From: Spirosoma aureum
Lineage (GTDB): Bacteria; Bacteroidota; Bacteroidia; Cytophagales; Spirosomataceae
Length of the DNA: 64,000 nt
Direction: 5' to 3'
Assembly (NCBI RefSeq): GCF_011604685.1
Contig: NZ_CP050063.1
Span: 5,664,501 to 5,728,500 of the forward strand
This document shows positions 53,351 through 63,230 of the stretch, piece by piece. Below the pieces are notes generated by a model. That model was given only the letters and a program-made list of their open reading frames with translations. It ran no database searches and was not told where the DNA came from. Within the stretch, counting starts at the first letter, position 1, and each line of letters opens with the position of its first letter. The position numbers were made by a program, and so were the translations under genes.

Positions 53351-53514
53351 ATAGCGACTGCCTGGGAGATGATTATAGGAATCCATAAACTACCCACTCT
53401 TTCCATAATTGATATTCGCTGATTCAATCAGGGCTTTACTCAATTCAGCACTGGTTTACTGGTCACCGGCTCTGGCTACAACTAGGTTTGTGGCAAAAAC
53501 AACAGATCCAGATC

Positions 53515-54351
53515 ATGAAACAGTTTCTGCTTACAGCCCTGTTTAGCGTACTGACACTTGGCTTATTTAATTGCAAAAAAACAGATGTCGATGCACCCGC
53601 TCAGACGGTTACCGGCTGCAAACTCACTCAATTAGACCGCGGTAACGGTAACAAACATATTTACGAGTATAATGCCGCCGGGTATATCTCCCAGATGACC
53701 ATTCATTTTCAGGGTGCAACCGGCACCGGGAAAAAGGAAGTTTATGTCTATTCATTTACCTACAACAGCGACAATCAGATTACGGGGGCCAGCATCACCG
53801 TCGACGGCCAAAAACCAACGCAGATAACCGACTGGGGTGTAGGCGATGCAGTCAGTTTTAAGTGGAACAATGGCAAACTGACTCAGGTATTGGATCAGTT
53901 GGGTTCTAAAACAATTTTAACTACCACAGTTAGCTATGACGATCAGGGGCGGATTGTTCGGCTTAAAGCAGAGCCAGTTCCCGAATGGGGCGACCCATTT
54001 GAAAAAGAATTTGTTTACGATGCACAGGGCAACTTTAAATCGAACTATTATGAAGGTGGCGATTTGATTCAATATGAAGCAATTACAATTGACCCTGCCA
54101 CGAAGAGTGCAGAATCGTTACAGGCAGCGCACGGCCTACCGTACGATATTTTCAATGTCAATCCCTGGCGGGCCAATACCAGTCAGCAAATAGATGGGTA
54201 TGAGCTCGACAAGGCCGGTAAATTCGCGTTAGCCTACACTGTTAAAACGACAAATCTGGTCAAAAACAGTGCGAATGTAGCCACCTCACAGACCTTCGAT
54301 GATAACGGGAAGCAACGGATAATGACCTTCACACTGGCCGATTGTCAATAA
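53515..54351 (+). CDS. Lipoprotein with YD-like repeats, function unknown
   Basis: A 278-aa lipoprotein; the signal MKQFLLTALFSVLTLGLFNC fixes the start at 53515 (acylated Cys20). The body has repeats of the type YEYNAAGYISQMT, FTYNSDNQITGAS, VSYDDQGRIVRLK and FVYDAQGNFKSNY, like RHS/YD-repeat beta-hairpins, as in several Bacteroidota surface lipoproteins. A single-gene unit with its own terminator. Confidence 0.8.
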   Translation: MKQFLLTALFSVLTLGLFNCKKTDVDAPAQTVTGCKLTQLDRGNGNKHIYEYNAAGYISQMTIHFQGATGTGKKEVYVYSFTYNSDNQITGASITVDGQKPTQITDWGVGDAVSFKWNNGKLTQVLDQLGSKTILTTTVSYDDQGRIVRLKAEPVPEWGDPFEKEFVYDAQGNFKSNYYEGGDLIQYEAITIDPATKSAESLQAAHGLPYDIFNVNPWRANTSQQIDGYELDKAGKFALAYTVKTTNLVKNSANVATSQTFDDNGKQRIMTFTLADCQ

Positions 54352-54399
54352 CGACTTCATGCCCGACAGTAGCAGCACGCTCTACTGATCAGAACACAC

Positions 54400-54421
54400 A
54401 AGCCCGGCAGAAGTCGGGCTT
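54400..54421 (+). terminator. Terminator after YD-repeat lipoprotein gene
   Basis: A 9-bp stem (aagcccggc with gtcgggctt, one G-T), loop AGAA, then TGTTGTTT. It lies about 50 bp past the stop. Confidence 0.8.
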
Positions 54422-54647
54422 TGTTGTTTAACGACAGGTTAGGCCTGTACGTAATTTAGCACAATCCATCACCCATAGCACTACGTTCACAACGCCACCA
54501 GATCCCGTCCACAAGCGTACAGAAACTGTCCATTTTTGGACAAAACAGGAAATTTACAATGCACCAAATAGGCTAAATAGAGCTGGAAGGGGCTATTTCT
54601 ACTTTGGCAGGACATTTGTTCTGTATATGTATAATAAATCTGGTGTT

Positions 54648-54974
54648 ATGAAAGGAACTTACTTAGGCGAGTTCGAAGAAGTCGTCCTACTGGCTGTGGC
54701 TATCCGTTCAGGCGATGCCTATGGAGCCACGGTTGTCAATGAGATCGAGCAGCAAATGAACCGGGCTGTCAATTTGGGAGCGGTGCATTCTGCCTTAAAC
54801 CGACTCTACGAAAAAGGGCTGGTCAGCTCCCAGATGGGCGGAGCCAGTCAGGAACGGGGTGGACGCCGAAAACGGCTCTACTCAGTGACCGCTGCTGGTC
54901 GGCGTGCCCTGGAGGAGGCTCGTCAGCTCCGCAATCAGATGTGGGAAGCGATTCCAACGACCGCCTGGGCATGA
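54648..54974 (+). CDS. PadR-family transcriptional regulator
   Basis: A 108-aa winged-helix regulator. Start at MKGTYLGEFEE (54648), the usual beginning of this subgroup. The helix-turn-helix covers about 10-80 (AYGATVVNEIEQQMNRAVNLGAVHSALNRL, with wing KRLYSVTAAGRRALEEA). Its stop overlaps the start of the permease gene (ATGA), a pairing commonly seen in Bacteroidota, so it probably controls its own operon. Confidence 0.92.
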   Translation: MKGTYLGEFEEVVLLAVAIRSGDAYGATVVNEIEQQMNRAVNLGAVHSALNRLYEKGLVSSQMGGASQERGGRRKRLYSVTAAGRRALEEARQLRNQMWEAIPTTAWA

Positions 54975-57616
54975 CTAAACCAACTGAACCGCAACCACCA
55001 CCGCGCTGGGCTACCCGGCTCCTGCATCTGTTTTGTGCTCCTCACCTGGTTGACGAAATGGCAGGTGATCTGGAAGAATTGTTTCAGCAACGAGTCAGCA
55101 TCATTGGCCTGCGAAAAGCACGGCTTCGCTACATCCGGGACGTAGCGAGTTTACTCAAGCCCTTTGTGATTAAACGCAAACCAAAAGTCCAACGCTTCGG
55201 CGAGTACCCTCAACACTCATCCTTCCATCCTGACATGATCCGAAATTACCTCAAAATCGCCTTTCGTAATCTGGGCAAAAACAAGATCTATTCCTTTATC
55301 AACATTGGCGGGCTAACTGTAGGAATGACGGTAGTTATGCTGATTGGGTTGTGGATCTATGACGAGTTATCGTTCGATACCGATCAATCCAACTACAACC
55401 GTATTGCCAAAGTTATGCTGCAACAAACGGTTGAAGGCAATACCTCTACGAGCGAATGGGTTCCAATTCCATTGAGCACCGCATTGAAAAACGACTATGG
55501 TAGTGATTTCCGTCACATCGTTCTGACTCACCAGACCGGGGAGCAGATTCTGGCTAATGGTACGGCTAAACTCACGCAAAAAGGGTATTACGCAGAACCG
55601 GAATTTCTGGAAATATTACCCCTGAAATTAAGACAGGGAGCAAGATCCGGGCTTAATGACCCGGCTTCTATTCTGCTATCGGAGTCATTGGCCAGCGCCC
55701 TGTTTGGAGATACCGATCCGATTAATCAGCTCGTAAAGGTCAATAATAAAGTAGCCGTTAAAGTGTCTGGTGTTTACCCTGATTTTCCGAACAATTCGGA
55801 GTTTCGCGATGTAGCTTATGTGCTGCCTTGGGCGCAATTTGTGGCTGATCAGGAATGGGTAAAACGGGTTGAGGATAACTGGGGAGTAAATGCATTTCAG
55901 CTACTGGTTCAGCTCGCGCCCAACACTGATTTTGAGAAAGTTTCGTCCAAAATTGAATCCGTTAAGGCCACGCACGCTAAGGATGAAGCCAAATTTAATC
56001 CCAAAGCTTTTCTGCATCCGATGAGCCGATGGCATCTTTATTCGGAGTGGGAAAACGGTGTTCCGGTCCGGGGGCGTATTCAGTTTGTCTGGCTGTTTGG
56101 TATTATTGGCCTGTTTGTACTTTTACTGGCCTGCATCAATTTCATGAATCTTTCGACGGCCCGCTCCGAAAAGCGTGCCAAAGAGGTGGGTATACGAAAG
56201 GCCGTCGGTTCCGTTCGCAGTCAGTTAATCGGGCAGTTTTTCAGCGAGTCATTTCTGGTTGTTTTCTTCGCTTTTGCGCTGTCGCTGCTACTGGTACAGC
56301 TTGCTCTGCCCTGGTTTAACGACATTGCCGATAAGAATACCCGCATCCTGTGGAATAATCCGCTGTTTTGGGCGATTGGCGTCGGCTTTAGTTTGATCAC
56401 AGGGCTGGTTGCGGGTAGTTATCCGGCATTATATCTATCCGGTTTTCAGCCCGTGAACGTGTTGAAAGGCACTTTCCGGGTCGGTCGATTTGCATCGATG
56501 CCGCGTAAGGTACTGGTTGTTACGCAGTTTACCGTATCACTAGCGCTTATCATCGGAACCATCGTTGTATTCAGGCAGATCCAGTACGCCAAAAACCGAC
56601 CGCTCGGCTATGACCGAAATGGTTTGGTAAGTGTCCGGATGAATACGCCGGAACTGATGGAGCGATACGGGATTATTCATAATGACTTGCTGCAAAGCGG
56701 GGCGGTTGTCAGTGTCGCCGAGTCAAATAATCCAACTACGGGTGTTTTTTCGAGCGACAACCGACTGGACTGGAAAGGCAAGGACCCGAATCGCCCGGTC
56801 GATTTTAACGTCGTGACCTGCACCCACGATTTTGGCAAAACCGTAGGCTGGCAGATCAAGGAAGGACGTGACTTTTCACGGAATTTCTCAACCGATTCCA
56901 CCGCTTTGATCCTGAACGAAAGTGCGATCAAGTATATGGGCCTGAAACAACCGATTGGCGAGCAGATAAAATGGGTGAATGAAACCTATACGGTTATTGG
57001 TGTCATAAAAGATCTGGTGACGGATTCACCCTTCGAGCCGGTAAAACAAACGGCTTTCAGACTGAATTACGAATGGACTAATTTCATTACGATCCGGCTG
57101 AACCCGAAGATGAGCGCCCGTGAAGCTCTGAATGAGATCGAGCCGATTTTTCGAAAATACAACCCAGCCAGTCCTTTCGACTATAAATTCGCCAGCGACG
57201 AACAAGATCAGAAATTCCGTGCTGAAGAGCGCATTGGGAAACTCGCCACTTTGTTCGCTATACTCGCCATTTTCATTAGTTGTCTTGGTTTGTTTGGACT
57301 AGCCTCTTTTGTAGCCGAACAGCGTACGAAAGAAATTGGGCTTCGTAAAGTGCTGGGAGCATCTGTCTTTAATCTGTGGCAGCTCCTGTCGACAGATTTT
57401 GTCGTTCTGGTTCTGATTTCGTTCCTGCTTGCTTCTCCCGTAGCCTATTACTTCATGAGTAGCTGGCTCATGCAATACACATACCACTCTGACATATCGT
57501 GGTGGATTTTTGCGGTATCGGGTCTGGCGGCCATTGGAATTACATTAGCAACCGTATCGTTTCAAAGCATCAGGGCAGCACTGATGAATCCGGTCAGGAG
57601 TCTGCGAAGTGAGTAA
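54971..57616 (+). CDS. FtsX/MacB-type ABC transporter permease with prefix domain
   Basis: An 881-aa permease. The first about 85 residues (PRWATRLLHLFCAPHLVDEMAGDLEELF) are the soluble prefix domain found in permeases linked to PadR. Then the MacB layout: TM1 (FINIGGLTVGMTVVMLIGLW), a periplasmic domain, FtsX helices (LFGIIGLFVLLLACINFMNLSTARSEKRAKEVGIRK), a second MacB half and the final FtsX block with EQRTKEIGLRKVLGAS. Two conserved E-(V/I)-G-(I/L)-RK coupling motifs are present. Start by ATGA overlap with padR. No ATPase is encoded nearby. Confidence 0.92.
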   Translation: MTKPTEPQPPPRWATRLLHLFCAPHLVDEMAGDLEELFQQRVSIIGLRKARLRYIRDVASLLKPFVIKRKPKVQRFGEYPQHSSFHPDMIRNYLKIAFRNLGKNKIYSFINIGGLTVGMTVVMLIGLWIYDELSFDTDQSNYNRIAKVMLQQTVEGNTSTSEWVPIPLSTALKNDYGSDFRHIVLTHQTGEQILANGTAKLTQKGYYAEPEFLEILPLKLRQGARSGLNDPASILLSESLASALFGDTDPINQLVKVNNKVAVKVSGVYPDFPNNSEFRDVAYVLPWAQFVADQEWVKRVEDNWGVNAFQLLVQLAPNTDFEKVSSKIESVKATHAKDEAKFNPKAFLHPMSRWHLYSEWENGVPVRGRIQFVWLFGIIGLFVLLLACINFMNLSTARSEKRAKEVGIRKAVGSVRSQLIGQFFSESFLVVFFAFALSLLLVQLALPWFNDIADKNTRILWNNPLFWAIGVGFSLITGLVAGSYPALYLSGFQPVNVLKGTFRVGRFASMPRKVLVVTQFTVSLALIIGTIVVFRQIQYAKNRPLGYDRNGLVSVRMNTPELMERYGIIHNDLLQSGAVVSVAESNNPTTGVFSSDNRLDWKGKDPNRPVDFNVVTCTHDFGKTVGWQIKEGRDFSRNFSTDSTALILNESAIKYMGLKQPIGEQIKWVNETYTVIGVIKDLVTDSPFEPVKQTAFRLNYEWTNFITIRLNPKMSAREALNEIEPIFRKYNPASPFDYKFASDEQDQKFRAEERIGKLATLFAILAIFISCLGLFGLASFVAEQRTKEIGLRKVLGASVFNLWQLLSTDFVVLVLISFLLASPVAYYFMSSWLMQYTYHSDISWWIFAVSGLAAIGITLATVSFQSIRAALMNPVRSLRSE

Positions 57617-57636
57617 GTTATTCGTCATCGAACTAT

Positions 57637-57669
57637 AGGAAAGCACCGTATGAGCAACGGTGCTTTCCT
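57637..57669 (+). terminator. Terminator-like hairpin after permease gene
   Basis: Perfect 13-bp stem (aggaaagcaccgt with acggtgctttcct), 7-nt loop, only a weak T tail. It lies 21 bp past the stop. Confidence 0.65.
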
Positions 57670-57777
57670 GTAAATTGGCATCTGGGTATCGTACTAAAAA
57701 ATTGATTAATCTCCCCGATAAATCTAAACACTTCATCTGCTAATTGGTAATTCTATGAACTAGAACGAATCACGCTC

Positions 57778-58281
57778 ATGACTCAACCCCATAAATCTGC
57801 TACCGATACAAACACGATCTTACGCAATCAATTAATCACGTTGCTACAGAAAAGTGATGCGCACCAACCGCTTGACGCTGCCATCAAGAATTTACCCGCT
57901 AATTTACGTGGGGTAAAGCCGGAGAATCTACCGTATAGCATCTGGCAACTAATTGACCATATTCGGGTGGTACAGTGGGATATTCTTGAATTTTCCCGTA
58001 ATGCCGATTACCAGTCGCCCCCGTGGCCCGAAGGCTACTGGACCAAACAGGTGGAGCCCTCCGATAACTCGGCCTGGCAACAAGCGCTGGACCAGATTCA
58101 GCAGGATCGGGATGCTTTTATAGCTCTGCTGGCGGACCCGCAGAGGGATTTGTTTCAGCCTTTTGCTCATGGTGACGGGCAAAATCTTCTTCGTGAAGCT
58201 TTACTGATCGCCGACCATACGGCCTATCATGTGGGCGAAATTATTATTATCCGTCGGCTATTGAATGCCTGGCCAGGCTAA
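57778..58281 (+). CDS. DinB-family protein
   Basis: A 167-aa four-helix-bundle protein of the DinB/YfiT superfamily, putative metal-dependent enzymes. The three-histidine metal site is complete: His61 (LIDHIRVVQWD), His147 and His151 (ADHTAYHVGEI). The function is not known for this branch. Preceded by a 161-bp gap containing the permease terminator. Confidence 0.9.
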   Translation: MTQPHKSATDTNTILRNQLITLLQKSDAHQPLDAAIKNLPANLRGVKPENLPYSIWQLIDHIRVVQWDILEFSRNADYQSPPWPEGYWTKQVEPSDNSAWQQALDQIQQDRDAFIALLADPQRDLFQPFAHGDGQNLLREALLIADHTAYHVGEIIIIRRLLNAWPG

Positions 58282-58604
58282 TGAAACGCACGTTAACCAT
58301 AGCCATCTTTATAAAAAGCCCCATTCAGCCAGTAGCCAAACGGGGACCTGCATTCTACTTGAAAGTCCTGATTGAACAAAAACAGGATACTGTATAGACT
58401 TAAAACAGACCATAAATCCCTAGTCTGTCTGTCCGAAATCAATTACTCGGTAGTTATATTTAGTAAGCGTAGCGCATTTTAGCGTGCAGATTCCCCGGCT
58501 TTTAGCCCCCGACTTTCGATTAGTGAGCAAATGGAATCATTGTCTGACCCAGATAACGGCCTACATGAAGCAGTAAAGCAACTCGTTTTCCTGCTTCTAA
58601 TGCC
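58282..58604. other. Intergenic region, nothing recognised
   Basis: The 323-bp gap has no conserved frame and no strong hairpin; the esterase promoter should lie here but no clear consensus was found. Confidence 0.35.
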
Positions 58605-59717
58605 ATGAATCGATGTACTCCTCCCTTCGCCTGTTTATATCGGGCTTTTGCGTTACTAGCTCTTTGTTCTCTGGCAGGACCACTCTCGGTATCAGGTCAG
58701 ACTAACTCCACGAAGGTGGGTAAGGTCGAGCGCATTAAAGTGCATGGCAAAGGGCTGGAAGGAAATCTGGCTGGCGATTCACCGGAACGGGACGTCTCAA
58801 TTTACTTACCGCCCAGCTACCAGACCGACAGGAATCGTCATTACCCGGTGATTTATTTTCTGCACGGGTTCACCGACAGCGACGACAAATGGTATGGCTT
58901 TACCAAGCATTGGATCAACCTGCCATCTACTATCGATAAAGCCGTATCTGAGGGAAAATCAGCTGAGTTTATCGTTGTAACGCCAAACGCTTATAACCGC
59001 TATTTCGGGAGTATGTATTCGAACTCGGTTACGATCGGCAATTGGGAGGATTACGTGGCCAAAGAGCTTGTAGCCTACGTCGACAATCATTACCGAACCA
59101 TTCCACGAGCGACCAGCCGCGGTTTAGCCGGGCATTCGATGGGCGGTTATGGTACCATCCGAATCGGTGAGAAACATCCTGAGATTTTTTCGAGTCTGTA
59201 TCTGCTTAGTCCGTGTTGTATGCTACCCAACCTGACGGCTACACCAAATCCTCAGCAAGCGGCCAAAATGGAAGGTATTAAAACGCAACAAGATCTGGAA
59301 AAGGCTGATTTTGGAACAAAAGCCGCTTTTGCATCAGCTGCGGCCTGGTCGCCAAGTACCAGCCAGGGAGAATTTCATCTGGAGCTGCCCCTGAAAGATG
59401 GACAGCCCCAGCCTCTGGTTATGGCAAAATGGGCTGCCAATGCACCCCTGGTAACGATCGATCAGTATATCTCCAACATCAGGCAGTTAAAAGCAATCGC
59501 TTTCGATGCAGGTAATAAAGATGCCAGTATAGCCGCCAATAACAAACTGTTAGACGGCGTATTAACCAGCTATGGCATTGCCCATACGTATGAAGAATAT
59601 GAAGGAGACCATATCAACCACATTGCCGATCGAATTGAGCAAAAGATGCTCCCTTTTTTCACCAATAATTTAGCTTCCGACAAGGCTGCCGGTACTCGCT
59701 CTGCGAAAAAGAAGTGA
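58605..59717 (+). CDS. Secreted esterase (esterase D / CE1-like)
   Basis: A 370-aa secreted alpha/beta-hydrolase. Signal peptide about 10-31 (FALLALCSLAGPLSVSGQ). Esterase-family motifs: YLPPSY, VIYFLHGFTDSDDKWYG (82-98, oxyanion) and nucleophile Ser178 in GLAGHSMGGYGT; the catalytic His is in YEGDHINHI near 340. Related to feruloyl esterases and S-formylglutathione-hydrolase-like enzymes; the substrate is unknown. Converges on the PmbA gene with a 43-bp gap. Confidence 0.88.
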   Translation: MNRCTPPFACLYRAFALLALCSLAGPLSVSGQTNSTKVGKVERIKVHGKGLEGNLAGDSPERDVSIYLPPSYQTDRNRHYPVIYFLHGFTDSDDKWYGFTKHWINLPSTIDKAVSEGKSAEFIVVTPNAYNRYFGSMYSNSVTIGNWEDYVAKELVAYVDNHYRTIPRATSRGLAGHSMGGYGTIRIGEKHPEIFSSLYLLSPCCMLPNLTATPNPQQAAKMEGIKTQQDLEKADFGTKAAFASAAAWSPSTSQGEFHLELPLKDGQPQPLVMAKWAANAPLVTIDQYISNIRQLKAIAFDAGNKDASIAANNKLLDGVLTSYGIAHTYEEYEGDHINHIADRIEQKMLPFFTNNLASDKAAGTRSAKKK

Positions 59718-59760
59718 TCGACTCAACATTGAATCTCATTCAGCATCGTTCCGAACAAAT

Positions 59761-61131
59761 CTAGATGGCATCCGACAGGCTGGTAAACGTAAAATCCCTG
59801 GCTTTTACGGGTGGTATCAGGTTGCCATTCATCCGAACCGGCGTACCCAGAGCTTCTATGTTGTTCAGTACAATAACTGCGCTTTCGTTAAAACGGAAAT
59901 TTTTGACCGGAAACTTGATCTGCCCATTTTCAATATAGAACGTTCCGTCACGGGTTAATCCTGTTTGTAATAACGTTTTCGGATCAACCATCCGAACATA
60001 CCAAAGGCGGGTTACCAGAATACCCCTTTCGGTACTTTTGATCATATCGGCCAGCGACTGATTGCCACCCTGCATGATAAATCCCGCAGCGGGCGGAGTG
60101 GCTTTCACGCCTTTTTTATCGGCCCAAAAGCGGGAATAACTCATGTTTTTAACAACCCCTTTCTCAAACCAGGTTATTTTTTCCTGCGGCCGACCATCAC
60201 CAACACCCCCTCCTCCGAGAAAATTGATCGCTGCGAACCCTCTCCGCCCATCGCCAGAAAACGGTTCACTTGGCGCTTCGGGATTCGTCGGATCGGAATA
60301 GATCGTAACTCGCTCGTCAATAAGCTTTTCTCCGAGTCGGGTTCCCCCTCCTTTTTTACTCAGAAAACTTCTTCCTTCATCGGCCAGGCGAGTGTCCATA
60401 CCCGACATCATGCTCTGCAATAAAGTACTCATGGCCGTTGGCTCCAGAATGACCGTATATTTACCGGGCTCTATGGCTCGGGCACTGGTAGAAGCCATGG
60501 CTTTTTGCATCGCAATCTGGGTGGTCTGCGCGGCATTCAGTTTCGCTATATCATTAAAGTCGCGGGTCACATAGCCCGAACCTCTGGCATCGGCCGTTCG
60601 AACGGTAACCGAGAAATCGACCGAGGTTGCTTTATTATAACCAAACAGGCCCCTGCTGTTGGCAATCGCCGAAAAACCAGTTGAATCCTGTAAAAAGCCA
60701 GCAGCACTTAAGTTCTTTTCGATACACGCTTCCACACTATCGAACGCAACCTGAGCCCGATATTCCGAATCCATTCTGGCTGTATTTTCAGAATACATTG
60801 GCGTCTCCAGATACTTCTGTGGCCCGATCATGGGCATGTATTCCGGATTTTCAGGAGCCAGCCGGGCAATTTCTTCGGCTCGCCGAACGGTTCGTTCAAT
60901 TGCCTGATCACTAAACTCATTAACCGTAGCCGAACCTAATCGTTTTCCGATACCAGCACTGATCAATAGGGACATATTATCAGCTTCGCCCCCGGAGGAA
61001 ACGCTGTTGAGCGCATACCGGATGTTACTGGTCCGGCCTCCGTTCAGACTGGCACTCATTTCATCGGCTTTGGAAAAGGATAAAACCTTATCGAGGATTT
61101 TCTTTGCTTCTTCTTGGGATATAATAGCCAT
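59761..61131 (-). CDS. PmbA/TldE-family metalloprotease partner
   Basis: A 456-aa protein of the TldD/PmbA family. It lacks the HExxxH zinc motif, as TldE/PmbA subunits do, and would form the inactive half of a TldD-TldE heterodimer, which cleaves unfolded peptides. Recognisable segments: GLFGYNKATSVDFSVTVRT, RRGFAAINFLGGGGVGDG and the C-terminal VKNFRFNESAVIVLNNIEALG. It starts 11 bp after the TldD stop. No signal peptide is visible, although its partner has one. Confidence 0.9.
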   Translation of the reverse strand: MAIISQEEAKKILDKVLSFSKADEMSASLNGGRTSNIRYALNSVSSGGEADNMSLLISAGIGKRLGSATVNEFSDQAIERTVRRAEEIARLAPENPEYMPMIGPQKYLETPMYSENTARMDSEYRAQVAFDSVEACIEKNLSAAGFLQDSTGFSAIANSRGLFGYNKATSVDFSVTVRTADARGSGYVTRDFNDIAKLNAAQTTQIAMQKAMASTSARAIEPGKYTVILEPTAMSTLLQSMMSGMDTRLADEGRSFLSKKGGGTRLGEKLIDERVTIYSDPTNPEAPSEPFSGDGRRGFAAINFLGGGGVGDGRPQEKITWFEKGVVKNMSYSRFWADKKGVKATPPAAGFIMQGGNQSLADMIKSTERGILVTRLWYVRMVDPKTLLQTGLTRDGTFYIENGQIKFPVKNFRFNESAVIVLNNIEALGTPVRMNGNLIPPVKARDFTFTSLSDAI

Positions 61132-61142
61132 GGCGTTGAGGT

Positions 61143-62783
61143 TTAGATTTTCCGGGAGGTATTGAGCACGTTTACTCCGTTGAAGCGGGCCGTCGAACTG
61201 CCGTGCGAAACCGAATTGATTTGTGCAGGCTGCCCTTTGCCATCGAAGAATGTTCCACCCAGACGAAAGTCCCGCTCATCACAGACTTTTACGCATGAGT
61301 TCCAGAATTCCTGCGTATTGGATTGATACGCAACATCACGAAGCATACCGGCAATTTGCCCATCCTTGATTTCATAGAACAACTGGCCTCCAAATTGAAA
61401 ATTATACCGTTGCTGATCAATTGAATACGACCCATCACCAATGATGTAGATTCCTTTCTTGACATCCTTGATCATCTCATCGACGGTGAGCCGCTCTTTT
61501 CCAGGCGCTAACGAAATATTCGCCATTCGCTGGAACTGAACGGTACTCCAGCTATCGGCATAGCAACAGCCCTGCGACTCCGTTTCGCCTAACATATGCA
61601 CCTGATCACGGATGGCCTGATAATTGACCAGAATACCATCTTTAATAATATCCCACTGCTTGGTTTTCACGCCTTCGTCATCCCAACCTACATCGCCCAG
61701 CGAGCCGGGTTGTGTTTTGTCGGCAAAGAAGTTGACCTCTTTGCTACCATAGTTAAAATTCTTCGATTGCCACTTGTCGATCGTTGCAAACGACGTACCG
61801 GCCAGGTTGGCTTCATAACCCAATACACGATCCAGTTCTGTAGCGTGCCCAACCGACTCATGAATAGTTAGATAGGTATGCGATGGATCCAGTACCAGAT
61901 CGTATTTACCAGCTTCTACGGTCTTGGCCTTCAATTTCAGACGGGCCTGTTTGGCGGCTGCCGTCGCGTCTTCGAGCATGTCGTAGCCTTTGTTGTAACG
62001 CGTAGTGACCCCGGTAAGGCGGTCGGCAGGAGCGGATTGAAGGTAGTCGTAGCTTCGGCCCATTGGCGCACTCAGCGAATCCCGGGTCGCCATCAGACCA
62101 CTCGCTTTATCAACGGCGGTAACCGTGAAATTTGGCCAGATCCGGTGAACATCCTGATCAATATACGAGCCGTCGGTCGACGCGAAATATTTCTGTTCAT
62201 TGATCATAAACAGCACCGAATTAACAAAATCAGCACCGTTGGCCAGTGCTGCGCCATTGACCGATAGCAGTAGATCCGTTTTTTCTTTGACCGGGATCTC
62301 AAATGAGTTTTTCTGAACGGGTGTCTTCCAGGATACTTCGCCAAAGCCTTTCTGAGGGGCCAGCTGTACTGGTTTTTTAAGTAGCTTGGCATGGGCTTTA
62401 GCAAAAGCGACAGCTTTCTCGGCCGTTCTGGCTACTGCTTCTTCGCTTTGGGTATCGCCAATAGCCGCAAACCCCCAGCAACCGTTCGCAATAACGCGTA
62501 CACCTACTCCAAAGGACTCCGTGTTGATGATATTCTGCACTTTGTCTTCCCGCGTCATGACGTACTGGTTCAGGTAACGCCCAATCCGAACATCAGCATA
62601 GGTGGCTCCTTTGGCCGTAGCGGCATTCAAAGCAGCATCGGCCAGCCGTTTTTTAATGGAAACATCCAGGCCCGGTTCCATTAGTTCTTCAGCGGTAACA
62701 GTTCGGGAATAGGCGGGCAGGGTGGGCAGTAAAATCCCGGCAGCCCCTACGGCCATGAGTTGATTAAAGTCGCGACGATTCAC
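61143..62783 (-). CDS. TldD-family metalloprotease, Tat-type signal
   Basis: A 546-aa TldD-family protein. The zinc motif HESVGH (308-313; TYLTIHESVGHATELDR) makes it the catalytic subunit; the conserved segment near the third ligand (QGCCYADSWSTVQFQRMANISLAPG) is also present. The N-terminus MNRRDFNQLMAVGAAGILLPTLPAYS is a twin-arginine-type signal, so this version is probably exported, unlike cytoplasmic E. coli TldD. Forms a two-gene operon with the PmbA-type partner. Confidence 0.92.
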   Translation of the reverse strand: MNRRDFNQLMAVGAAGILLPTLPAYSRTVTAEELMEPGLDVSIKKRLADAALNAATAKGATYADVRIGRYLNQYVMTREDKVQNIINTESFGVGVRVIANGCWGFAAIGDTQSEEAVARTAEKAVAFAKAHAKLLKKPVQLAPQKGFGEVSWKTPVQKNSFEIPVKEKTDLLLSVNGAALANGADFVNSVLFMINEQKYFASTDGSYIDQDVHRIWPNFTVTAVDKASGLMATRDSLSAPMGRSYDYLQSAPADRLTGVTTRYNKGYDMLEDATAAAKQARLKLKAKTVEAGKYDLVLDPSHTYLTIHESVGHATELDRVLGYEANLAGTSFATIDKWQSKNFNYGSKEVNFFADKTQPGSLGDVGWDDEGVKTKQWDIIKDGILVNYQAIRDQVHMLGETESQGCCYADSWSTVQFQRMANISLAPGKERLTVDEMIKDVKKGIYIIGDGSYSIDQQRYNFQFGGQLFYEIKDGQIAGMLRDVAYQSNTQEFWNSCVKVCDERDFRLGGTFFDGKGQPAQINSVSHGSSTARFNGVNVLNTSRKI

Positions 62784-63230
62784 TGTTTGTTTCTCCTATA
62801 AGTTAAGCAAAAGAGTGTTTAGCTTCCGATTTGAAGCAGGTAAGGCCAATTCCAATAAATTCCATTTGAATCCTAATTTATAGAATATAATATTGACTAT
62901 TACCTGAAAACATATTTTTAATTTTTATTATTATTATAATTAAACTATTTATCTATTTAATAATAAGCTATAAAGTATGGGACTGGTAAAGGGACTCACC
63001 AAGTAAACCAGTGGCCAGCTTTCAGGTACTGTTCCAGAATAGTGGCTAAGCTGGTTTTCAGGATAGTGGCGCATTTTAGTCACTAAAGATAAGGTGGATA
63101 AAGGCGTCTCGAAAAGCCTTCGAAATTTCTCCCCAAAACGCCAATTTGCCGGCCTGCTATAGATTTTACGAATAAACAAACCTACATTAGACGTAAAACC
63201 AGCAACGAATTATTGTCTGTGGTGGAGCGG
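62784..63230. other. Divergent intergenic region with possible IS21-like end
   Basis: A/T-rich near the TldD start. At 63010-63070 the word AGTGGC recurs three times (63010, 63041, 63065) with TTTCAGG spacers between, reminiscent of the multiple terminal repeats of IS21-family elements. No transposase or second end is present. Confidence 0.35.

Noticed and set aside
62949..63179. Minus-strand open frame, 76 aa
   Set aside because: Its most distinctive part is the translation of the AGTGGC repeats, so it is better explained as non-coding repeat sequence.
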